From JAVBJN01 sp031546985 (GTDB lineage Bacteria; Bacteroidota; Bacteroidia; Chitinophagales; Chitinophagaceae): a DNA stretch of 53,088 nucleotides. Shown here piece after piece: positions 8,323-15,122 of this stretch. The notes under the pieces are model-generated. The model made no database searches. It saw only the letters and a list, made by a program, of their open reading frames with translations, and was not told the DNA's origin. The stretch spans positions 1 to 53,088 of the forward strand of contig JAVBJN010000078.1 of NCBI GenBank assembly GCA_031546985.1, given 5' to 3'. A program made the translations under genes and the position numbers. The number at the start of each line of letters is the position of its first letter. Positions within the stretch are counted from its first letter, which is position 1.

Positions 8323-9939
8323 ATGGCTAAGTTACGGTTGTTACTATTGCTGCTGTTGCTGGGCGGTGTAATGCAGGCCCAAACGGTGATCTATCACCAT
8401 GCTAAATTTTACCTGGTTAATTCTTCGTTTGATGCGGCCGAAGCCATGTGTGTGCAGGAGGGTAAAATCAAGGCCGTGGGAAGTTTGCAGCAATTGCAGC
8501 AGACCTATCCTAAAGCTACGCTGAACGATTTGGGCGGCAAGTATGTCTACCCTGGTTTTATAGATGCGCATTGCCATTTTACAGGCTATGCAATGGATAT
8601 GTACAAGTGCAATCTTATTGGTACTAAGTCTTACGAAGAGATTCTTCAAAAATTGGTTGCTTATGCACCTGATGCGCCTGGCTTATGGATCTATGGCCGT
8701 GGCTGGGACCAAAACGATTGGGCGATAAAGCAGTACCCCAACCGTAAGGAGCTGGACCGTTTGTTTCCCGACAGGCCGGTCATTCTTAAACGCATTGATG
8801 GCCACGCTGTTTTGTGTAATGCCAAAGCGCTGCAAATGGCTGGAATTACTACCAAAACCCATATCGAAGGCGGTGAGGTAGAGGTGAAAAATGGAGAACT
8901 CACCGGCATATTGATCGATAATGCAATGGCGCCGGTAGAAAACATTGTACCAGGCTTAAGCAAAGCCCAGGCCATCGCTTATTTTAAGCAGGCAGAAAAA
9001 GATTGTTTCGAACTGGGGCTTACTTCTGTACAGGATTGCGGTGTATCGCACTCTACCGTGCAATGGATGCAATCGGCCTACAAAACAAGCAAACTCAAAA
9101 TCCGCTGGTATGGATTGTTGAGCGATAACGAAGAGAACTATCGCATTTACAGTAAAAGCGGACCTGTAAAAGCAGACCGGATGCAGGTGCGTGGTTTTAA
9201 ATTGTATGCCGATGGTGCATTGGGTTCCAGAGGCGCATGTCTGCTGCATCCCTACACCGATAAGCCCGGCCACAGCGGTTTTCTGCTGAGCGATAGCCTG
9301 TATTTTGTAAAGCGCGTAGCACAATTAAAACAAATTGGTTTCCAGGTGTGTACACACGCCATTGGTGATAGCGCCAACCGGGTGCTGCTCCGGATTTACG
9401 CGCATACTTTACAGCAGCATAATGATCTGAGGTGGCGTATTGAACATGCCCAGATTGTGCATGACAACGACCGTCATTGGTTTGGCGATTACGATATTAT
9501 CCCTTCGGTGCAGCCTACGCATGCGACCAGCGATATGTACTGGGCGGCAGACCGCCTGGGTAAAGACAGGATGGAAGAAGCTTATGCTTACCAATCACTG
9601 TTAAAACAAAATGGCTGGCTGCCATTGGGTACCGATTTTCCGGTAGAGTATCTGAATCCGTTGTATACTTTTTACGCCGCTGTAGTGCGCAAAGACCAGA
9701 AAGGTTTTCCGGCAGATGGGTTTCTGAAAACAGAAGGCCTTACCCGTGAGCAGGCATTGCGGGGCATGACCATCTGGGCTGCGCGTGCAGCCTTCGAAGA
9801 AAGCCAGAAAGGCAGTCTGGAACCTGGTAAAGTGGCCGATTTTGTGGTGCTCGACCAGGATCTGATGACTGCGCCGGAATCATCCCTGTTCAACATCAAA
9901 ATTATGGGTACCTATTGCAATGGCGAAAAGGTGTATTAA
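8323..9939 (+). CDS. Secreted metal-dependent amidohydrolase (YtcJ-like, amidohydrolase 3)
   Basis: A 538-residue protein with a signal peptide rich in Leu (about 1-20, ending MQAQ), so it is exported. The metal-binding HxH is in IDAHCHF, near residue 87. Further family blocks are the WIYGRGWDQ strand, KLYADGALGSRGA, the THAIGDSANR histidine, the RIEHAQIVHD histidine and LPLGTDFPVEYLNP with the catalytic Asp. The C-terminus, LEPGKVADFVVLDQDL, is the standard end of the beta-sandwich in this superfamily. Homologues hydrolyse N-substituted formamides or amides, but substrate prediction from sequence alone is unreliable. It is the third gene of the run beginning at 6864. Confidence 0.9.
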   Translation: MAKLRLLLLLLLLGGVMQAQTVIYHHAKFYLVNSSFDAAEAMCVQEGKIKAVGSLQQLQQTYPKATLNDLGGKYVYPGFIDAHCHFTGYAMDMYKCNLIGTKSYEEILQKLVAYAPDAPGLWIYGRGWDQNDWAIKQYPNRKELDRLFPDRPVILKRIDGHAVLCNAKALQMAGITTKTHIEGGEVEVKNGELTGILIDNAMAPVENIVPGLSKAQAIAYFKQAEKDCFELGLTSVQDCGVSHSTVQWMQSAYKTSKLKIRWYGLLSDNEENYRIYSKSGPVKADRMQVRGFKLYADGALGSRGACLLHPYTDKPGHSGFLLSDSLYFVKRVAQLKQIGFQVCTHAIGDSANRVLLRIYAHTLQQHNDLRWRIEHAQIVHDNDRHWFGDYDIIPSVQPTHATSDMYWAADRLGKDRMEEAYAYQSLLKQNGWLPLGTDFPVEYLNPLYTFYAAVVRKDQKGFPADGFLKTEGLTREQALRGMTIWAARAAFEESQKGSLEPGKVADFVVLDQDLMTAPESSLFNIKIMGTYCNGEKVY

Positions 9940-9975
9940 TACTGCATTAGCATAGGCATAACCTGATATAGATCA

Positions 9976-10016
9976 TGGGTTTACTTAAAGGGATTTCGTA
10001 ACTTTAAGTAAACCCA
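9976..10016. promoter_or_regulatory. 15-bp perfect inverted repeat upstream of the first usp gene
   Basis: TGGGTTTACTTAAAG (9976-9990) and CTTTAAGTAAACCCA (10002-10016) are perfect reverse complements around an 11-base spacer. The right arm overlaps TAACTTTA (9999-10006), which resembles a Bacteroidota -7 element. The ATG is 12 bases downstream. There is no T-run on either side, so an operator or 5'-UTR hairpin is more likely than a terminator. Confidence 0.6.
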
Positions 10017-10027
10017 ATCATAAAACT

Positions 10028-10843
10028 ATGTCAACGATTTTAGTAACTACAGATTTCTCCGAATTGTCAGAAAATGCGGCTGTTTATGCCGCCGGTCTGG
10101 GGCAGGATAAGGACTGCCGGCTGGTACTGTTGCATGCCTATATTCTCCCGGTTTCGGTAACCCCTTCTTCTATTAATGTGGTGTCTGACAACGATTTCCA
10201 CACCGCCGCTATGGAAAATATGGATAAGCTGGAGACCCGTTTGCAAAACGCCGGTTTCAGAGGCGAGATCAGGAAGATTGTTAAAGAGGGTGTGTTGCTG
10301 GAAGTAATGCTCGAAACCGTGCAGGCAGAGGAACCTTTTCTGATTGTAATGGCTACAACGGGCAAAGGTAAATTCGAAACCCTTTTAATAGGCAGCAATA
10401 CCTTTAACGCGATCCAGGAAATGCATGTGCCGGTAATGGTGGTGCCTAAAGATGCGGTGTATAAACCCATCAAACGCATTGGCGTATCCTGCGATTTTAA
10501 ACATGTAAAAGAAACCGTGCCCAATGGTCTGGTTAAGAGCTTTGCCAGTTTCTTCAAGGCCGAGTTACATTTTGTAAACGTAGATTCCGGCAACCAGCAA
10601 TATGCAATGGATGCGCCTGCCGAGTACCGTGATATTAAGTCGGAGTTTCCCAACGAAGCCATGCACTTTATTAAAAGTAAGGAGATCACCGAGGGGATTG
10701 ATATGTTTATCCGGGATGTGCAGATCGATTGTTTGATGATGTTTCCGCGTAAGCATGGTTTGCTCACCCAGATTTTTGGCGAAAGCAATACCCGCAAAAT
10801 TGCGCTGCATACACATATTCCGGTGCTGGCTATTCATAAATAA
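10028..10843 (+). CDS. Universal stress protein, double UspA domain (paralogue 1)
   Basis: A 271-residue cytoplasmic protein of two tandem Usp domains (about 1-143 and 150-271). Domain 1 starts STILVTTDFSELS and ends with the ATP-loop region ATTGKGKFETLLIGSNT; domain 2 is more divergent and ends HTHIPVLAIHK. In ATP-binding Usp proteins the loop reads G-x2-G-x9-G(S/T). Here the first Gly is Ala, so nucleotide binding may be weakened compared with its neighbour. Such proteins are stress or starvation induced in most bacteria. It is followed 58 bases later by a same-length paralogue. A 15-bp inverted repeat lies just upstream. Confidence 0.9.
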   Translation: MSTILVTTDFSELSENAAVYAAGLGQDKDCRLVLLHAYILPVSVTPSSINVVSDNDFHTAAMENMDKLETRLQNAGFRGEIRKIVKEGVLLEVMLETVQAEEPFLIVMATTGKGKFETLLIGSNTFNAIQEMHVPVMVVPKDAVYKPIKRIGVSCDFKHVKETVPNGLVKSFASFFKAELHFVNVDSGNQQYAMDAPAEYRDIKSEFPNEAMHFIKSKEITEGIDMFIRDVQIDCLMMFPRKHGLLTQIFGESNTRKIALHTHIPVLAIHK

Positions 10844-10901
10844 CCAGTGCTGAAATTAAAGCTGGCAAAAGATTTGTAACTTAAAAAGAAAAGCAACCAC
10901 C

Positions 10902-11717
10902 ATGAGCACCATATTAGTTCCTACAGATTTTTCGGAAGTAGCCTCCAATGCAGCGATCTATGCTGCAAAGCTGGCAGGAGATATTCATGCTGATGTAACG
11001 TTACTGCATGCCTACAATATTCCTATTTCGCTGTCTGAAGTGCCTATGCCCTTACTCAGTGATGAAGAAATGAGAGAGGCCTCGCAGGAAGGATTAGACC
11101 ATGTAGCAGAGATGCTGCGCAAGGAAGGATTTGCCGGCAATATCAGGTACGAGATTGGGAAAGGGGATTTTGTTTCGGTATTGCAGGAAACTGCCGAAGC
11201 TTTAAATCCTATATTGATTATGATGGGTATTACTGGTAAGAGCGAGTTTGAAACCCTGCTGATGGGAAGCAACACTTTTGGAGCTATACGCAATATACAG
11301 GCTCCGGTAATGGTTATACCGCAGGAAGCCCGTTACCGCCTCATTAAACGGATTGCAGTAGCCCTGGATCTGAAAAGCATGAAAGAAACCATACCGGCAG
11401 AGCAATTGCTCGAAATGGCAGGTGTGTTGGGTGCTACCGTTCATTTTGTTCATATCGACAGTGGTAATGATTTCCCCAACAGCGATACCGCTATTCACCT
11501 CGATGCGCTTAAGCATGCTTTCCCCGATGCAATCTGCGATTTTAATGATAATCTGAGCCTGGTAGACGGGTTAAACGCTTATGTGTACGATAAGGGAATC
11601 GACTTGTTGGTTATGTTCCCCCGCAAACACAATTTCTTTGAATTGTTGTTCAACTCCAGCAGTACCCGCAAAATGGCTTTGCACACCAATGTGCCGCTGG
11701 TTACGATGCATAAATAA
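10902..11717 (+). CDS. Universal stress protein, double UspA domain (paralogue 2)
   Basis: A 271-residue paralogue of the preceding gene, sharing the start STILVPTDFSE and the end alignable over its full length (LALHTNVPLVTMHK-like), which indicates tandem duplication. Here the ATP-loop motif is intact: GITGKSEFETLLMGSN fits G-x2-G-x9-GS. It has its own promoter-like motif, TTTGTAACTT, at 10874-10882, 20 bases before the ATG. A terminator with an 11-bp stem follows the stop. The second domain again lacks a full ATP motif, suggesting one nucleotide site per chain. Confidence 0.9.
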   Translation: MSTILVPTDFSEVASNAAIYAAKLAGDIHADVTLLHAYNIPISLSEVPMPLLSDEEMREASQEGLDHVAEMLRKEGFAGNIRYEIGKGDFVSVLQETAEALNPILIMMGITGKSEFETLLMGSNTFGAIRNIQAPVMVIPQEARYRLIKRIAVALDLKSMKETIPAEQLLEMAGVLGATVHFVHIDSGNDFPNSDTAIHLDALKHAFPDAICDFNDNLSLVDGLNAYVYDKGIDLLVMFPRKHNFFELLFNSSSTRKMALHTNVPLVTMHK

Positions 11718-11737
11718 AGAGATAACATATTTCGAGA

Positions 11738-11767
11738 AAGCCTCTGCTATAAAGCAGGGGCTTTTTT
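11738..11767 (+). terminator. Terminator of the usp pair
   Basis: AAGCCTCTGCT (11738-11748) pairs with AGCAGGGGCTT (11753-11763) around the loop ATAA, with one G-T pair, and runs into six Ts. Confidence 0.88.
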
Positions 11768-11777
11768 GTGCATGGTG

Positions 11778-11822
11778 GGCTTCGACAACTTCGACAAGCT
11801 CAGTTACCGAAGCTCGGCCACC
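11778..11822. repeat. CTTCGACAAGCTCAG / CCGAAGCTCGG intergenic repeat
   Basis: The stretch contains GGGCTTCGACAACTTCGAC, then AAGCTCAGTTACCGAAGCTCGG and CCACC. A close, expanded relative lies at 52688-52759. It contains short inverted pairs (GCTTCG, CGAAGC), so it can fold. Confidence 0.65.
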
Positions 11823-11867
11823 TTAAGGCGCTGCCAGGTCTGAACGAACAATTTAATCTTACCGCCT

Positions 11868-11953
11868 CAATTCGCCATCCGCAAATCTGCCATTCATAAT
11901 CCGTCATTCGGCATCCGCAAATCCGAAATCCGTTAATTCGCAATTCCTATTCC
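11868..11953. repeat. Short AATTCG/CATCCG repeat tract upstream of the GT39 gene
   Basis: The tract is again made of AATTCG, CATCCG, CAAATC, AATCCG and similar units. It ends directly at a perfect -7 hexamer-type box (TACATTTG, 11955-11962) of the downstream gene, as if the repeats occupy the region where the -33 box should be. Confidence 0.6.
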
Positions 11954-11954
11954 G

Positions 11955-11962
11955 TACATTTG
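11955..11962 (+). promoter_or_regulatory. Candidate -7 box of the GT39 gene
   Basis: TACATTTG matches the Bacteroidota consensus TAnnTTTG exactly and lies 17 bases before the ATG at 11979. No TTTG -33 box is evident because that position is filled by the short repeat tract. Confidence 0.5.
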
Positions 11963-11978
11963 CGGCAACTTCTACCAC

Positions 11979-13625
11979 ATGGATAAATGGTTCCGGCCTT
12001 TACTGGTCCTCGCTATATTGGTTTGGTTTACAGGCGTGCGCGTCGACACCATGGATATTGATGCTTCGCAATACGCAACCATCAGCCGCGAAATGATGGA
12101 AACCGGCAGTTACCTGCAGGTGTTTGAAGTGGGCCGCGACTACCTCGACAAGCCTCCTTTACTGTTTTGGGTGAGCAGTCTGAGCATGAAGCTGTTTGGT
12201 GTAAATAATTTCGCATATAAATTTCCCTCGCTGCTGGCTGCTTTGCTGGCACTTTGGGGTACCTGGGTACTGGCCAAAAGGTTGTACAATAAAACCACCG
12301 CGCAGATCGGGGTATTGGTGCTGGCCGCCTGCCAGGGCATGTTCCTCATGACCAACGATATTCGTACAGATACCTTGCTGATGGGCTTTACCATTACCGC
12401 TATCGCATATTTATACAGCTGGACCCAGGATAAAAAATGGTGGCAGCTGCTCATTGGTTTCTCTGCTATTGCTTTGGGCATGATGGCCAAAGGTCCGGTA
12501 GCTTTGATAGTGCCTGCGCTGGCATTAGGTATTCATTTGATCGTAAAACGCGATTGGAAAAACATTTTTCACCCGGCATATATTCTTGGACTTATCTGGG
12601 TAGGCATCATGCTCATTCCCATGTGCATTGGCTTATACCAGCAGTTTGATATGCATCCCGAAAAAGAAGTGTATGGCTTGCAAGGCCCGTCGGGCTTGCG
12701 GTTTTTCTTCTGGACCCAGAGTTTTGGCCGCATTACCGGGGAGATTTATTGGAACAATGGCGCGGGTTTTACCTTTCTGCTTGAAAACATGTTGTGGTCT
12801 TTCCTGCCCTGGATTCTTATTTTCCTTTGGGCGCTTGTGGCTAAGTTTACCAACCTGATCCGCAATTTTAAAAGTGCTGCTCCTGGCAATGAATGGATCA
12901 CTGCAGGCGGTTTTGTATTGTCTTATATCGCACTGGGTTCATCCAAATACCAGTTGCCGCATTACATTTTTGTAGTGTATCCGCTGGCGGCTATTGTTAC
13001 CGCCTGGTTTATCTATCAGCTTTACGAAAAGCACCAGGCTGGTTCGCTTAAAGTAATGAGCAGCATGCTTTGGTTTATCAGCGTTATGCTGTTTGTAGCT
13101 TCGGTGCTGATCCTACGTTTTACATTTCCCGGAAACTGGGCTTTATGGTCTGTTTACCTCATGGCTGGTTTTGCTGGTATGTTTGCCCTGTACCGCAATG
13201 CAGCGCAGTATAAAATTGTGCTGGTGGCGGTGTTTGCCATCACCTGGATCAACGGCTTTCTGACCAATCATTTTTACACCAACCTGCTGCAATACCAACC
13301 CGCTTCGGTATTGGGCCGTTATGTGCATGAGCATGAGCTACCGGCCGATAAAGTGTTCCGCTATAAAGTAGACCAGTCTATGAATGGCGTGCATTTCTAT
13401 GCCCAGCATACCATTGGCGCCGCCGAAAGTCTCGATGGTATTGGCAAAGGCGTTTATCTTATGACCACTGCCGAAGGGTTGAAAGATGTAACCGCATTGC
13501 AGCTTCCGTATAAAGTGCATACCCAAATGCAGGGCTACCGGGTAAGTGCGCTATCGGCAGAGTTTCTGAATGGTAAAACACGCAGCACCGTTACCACACC
13601 TTATGTGTTGATAGAACTATTGTAG
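11979..13625 (+). CDS. Polytopic glycosyltransferase, GT39/ArnT-like (PMT_2)
   Basis: A 548-residue membrane protein. The first periplasmic loop after helix 1 carries the acidic signature DTMDIDASQY (about 23-32). YLDKPPLLFW (about 55-64) follows, as in lipid-linked-sugar glycosyltransferases of the PMT/ArnT group. At least ten hydrophobic helices follow between residues 75 and 430 (for example LLAALLALWGTWVLA and ALIVPALALGIHLIV). The C-terminal ~130 residues form a soluble, probably periplasmic, domain. Enzymes of this family transfer a sugar from a polyprenyl-phosphate donor to lipid A, protein or glycan; the acceptor here is unknown. It stands alone between a repeat tract and a convergent protease gene. 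Confidence 0.88.
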   Translation: MDKWFRPLLVLAILVWFTGVRVDTMDIDASQYATISREMMETGSYLQVFEVGRDYLDKPPLLFWVSSLSMKLFGVNNFAYKFPSLLAALLALWGTWVLAKRLYNKTTAQIGVLVLAACQGMFLMTNDIRTDTLLMGFTITAIAYLYSWTQDKKWWQLLIGFSAIALGMMAKGPVALIVPALALGIHLIVKRDWKNIFHPAYILGLIWVGIMLIPMCIGLYQQFDMHPEKEVYGLQGPSGLRFFFWTQSFGRITGEIYWNNGAGFTFLLENMLWSFLPWILIFLWALVAKFTNLIRNFKSAAPGNEWITAGGFVLSYIALGSSKYQLPHYIFVVYPLAAIVTAWFIYQLYEKHQAGSLKVMSSMLWFISVMLFVASVLILRFTFPGNWALWSVYLMAGFAGMFALYRNAAQYKIVLVAVFAITWINGFLTNHFYTNLLQYQPASVLGRYVHEHELPADKVFRYKVDQSMNGVHFYAQHTIGAAESLDGIGKGVYLMTTAEGLKDVTALQLPYKVHTQMQGYRVSALSAEFLNGKTRSTVTTPYVLIELL

Positions 13626-13756
13626 TAGATTGGCTTTACGGCGGAGGTAGCACGGGATTTATCGTGAAGCGGAAATCTGCGGGATCAGCGTGGTTTTTGA
13701 TCTGCGAAATCTGCGGGAATAGTTCGCGGTGTTTATCTCTCGTGAGACAGGCTATC
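13626..13756. repeat. Intergenic region with two GAAATCTGCGGGA copies
   Basis: The 131 bases between the convergent GT39 and protease genes hold GAAATCTGCGGGA twice (13672-13684 and 13706-13718), in direct orientation 34 bases apart. Between them GATCA and TGATC can pair. A related GCGGAAATCTGC occurs at 43529-43540. No convincing terminator is present for either gene. Confidence 0.55.
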
Positions 13757-14938
13757 TTACCGGATGCTGCCCACCACCAGGTAAAGCTCCCGCAACTCAT
13801 TATTGCGCTGCACCACCAGTTTTATACGCTTGCCTTCCTGTTGCATGGCTTTGTACATGCGGGTAAGGTCGGGCAATACATTGTTGCCAATGGCGTAAAT
13901 TATATCCCCGTTGCGAAGCCCGCACTGGTCGGCAGGTGAGCCGGCCACAATATCGTTTACATACACGTTTTCTCCTTCTTTGGTGAGGCTTAGCCCGGTG
14001 TAGGAATAATCGAAAGACTCCATAAAATGGCTGTTGGGCGTAAAGTGAAACGTGCGCTCCGGGTAATTGATGACCACGTTAAAACGGCGCAGCAGGTCAT
14101 TTCCAATCAGGCCAGTATTGTCGGGGTATCCCAGCAGGTTAAACGAATCTTCGTAGATACATGCCGGGATATTGCGAAAAATATACGGACCAAATTTCAA
14201 GGCTTTAAGGGTGGTTATTTTCAGATGGTCTTTGCCCGTGCTTCCTACTGTGGCAGAGAGTTTGGGTTTATTGCCAGAGGTAAGTACCGCGCTATCGGTC
14301 ATAAACAAACTGCTGAACAGGGTGTATAACCCCGCGCCGGTATCCAGCAGCAGGCTGGTATTTATTTTTCTGCTGTTGCGTATGCTGGTTTGTGCATGTG
14401 GCAGCGGATTGTGCCAGGTGGTAATGCTAAAGCCTCCCGGGTTATAATCGAACTGCCCTGGTTTGTATAACCCCACCAGGAGCGAATCAAAGTCGATAGT
14501 GGCAATGTATTTCTTTAACAGACTAAACCCGATGATGCCATGTATGGGCACACCAAAGTAGTCGGAAAGCACCTTGTAATTGCGGATGTGAAAACTAAAA
14601 CTATCTACCAGCACATGGTTTACCACCAGCGGCAGCATAGGTGTAAAATAAAGCGCATGATTGCCACCAATACCTTGCAGCGTAACCTCGCTTAAAGCCG
14701 CAGGAATGTGCCATTGTGCCACCAGTGTAGAATCGAGCGATATGCCGCCGCTGCCCGTATCGAGAATGAAATTGAGCGGCAAGGCATAGCCTGCTACCTG
14801 GGCCTGCATGAGCACCACCCCTCCTGTAAGTTCTTCAAAAGGGGCTTTTACAATCAGTCTCGCTTCTACCTGCTGCGCTGCCGGAGCGGCAACAGCATAG
14901 AGCAAAAGACCCGGCAGGCAAAGAAAGGTACGGAACAT
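13757..14938 (-). CDS. Secreted aspartyl protease with two DTG motifs and a PDZ domain
   Basis: A 393-residue protein. The start at 14938 gives a clean signal peptide (MFRTFLCLPGLLLYAVAAPA), whereas an in-frame start 30 bases upstream would prepend Lys/Pro residues. Two retropepsin-like half-sites are present: LDTGSG with Asp60 and LDTGAG with Asp199. A single chain may therefore form the whole two-Asp active site instead of a homodimer. The last ~80 residues are a PDZ domain (GSPADQCGLRNGDIIYAIG). Bacteroidota carry many such periplasmic or surface proteases with peptide-binding PDZ modules; substrates are unknown. The gene diverges from icmF, with 184 bases between starts. Confidence 0.88.
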   Translation of the reverse strand: MFRTFLCLPGLLLYAVAAPAAQQVEARLIVKAPFEELTGGVVLMQAQVAGYALPLNFILDTGSGGISLDSTLVAQWHIPAALSEVTLQGIGGNHALYFTPMLPLVVNHVLVDSFSFHIRNYKVLSDYFGVPIHGIIGFSLLKKYIATIDFDSLLVGLYKPGQFDYNPGGFSITTWHNPLPHAQTSIRNSRKINTSLLLDTGAGLYTLFSSLFMTDSAVLTSGNKPKLSATVGSTGKDHLKITTLKALKFGPYIFRNIPACIYEDSFNLLGYPDNTGLIGNDLLRRFNVVINYPERTFHFTPNSHFMESFDYSYTGLSLTKEGENVYVNDIVAGSPADQCGLRNGDIIYAIGNNVLPDLTRMYKAMQQEGKRIKLVVQRNNELRELYLVVGSIR

Positions 14939-15068
14939 AGGTGGCGGCTTCTTATATGAATTTAACAAATTAATATGTGTATGGTGCCTGATTTTTGATA
15001 TCCCGAAGCCATAACGGACGGGCGGAAAGGCAATGTGCCGGACGGGTGGCGGGCTAAGGGCTTTTTTG

Positions 15069-15076
15069 TAACTTTA
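15069..15076 (+). promoter_or_regulatory. Candidate -7 element of icmF
   Basis: TTTTTTGTAACTTTACGG spans this position; TAACTTTA is one base from TAnnTTTG. It is 47 bases before the chosen ATG. Similar TTTGTAACTT strings precede the usp2 and Kir genes. Confidence 0.4.
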
Positions 15077-15122
15077 CGGCCCGGTTTAAGGTTTGCCCTG
15101 CCGGACGAAACAAAAAATACTT

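Noticed and set aside
14939..15122. Cobalamin riboswitch upstream of the B12-dependent icmF
   Set aside because: The 184-base gap is too short and shows no B12-box or kissing-loop pattern that I can recognise.
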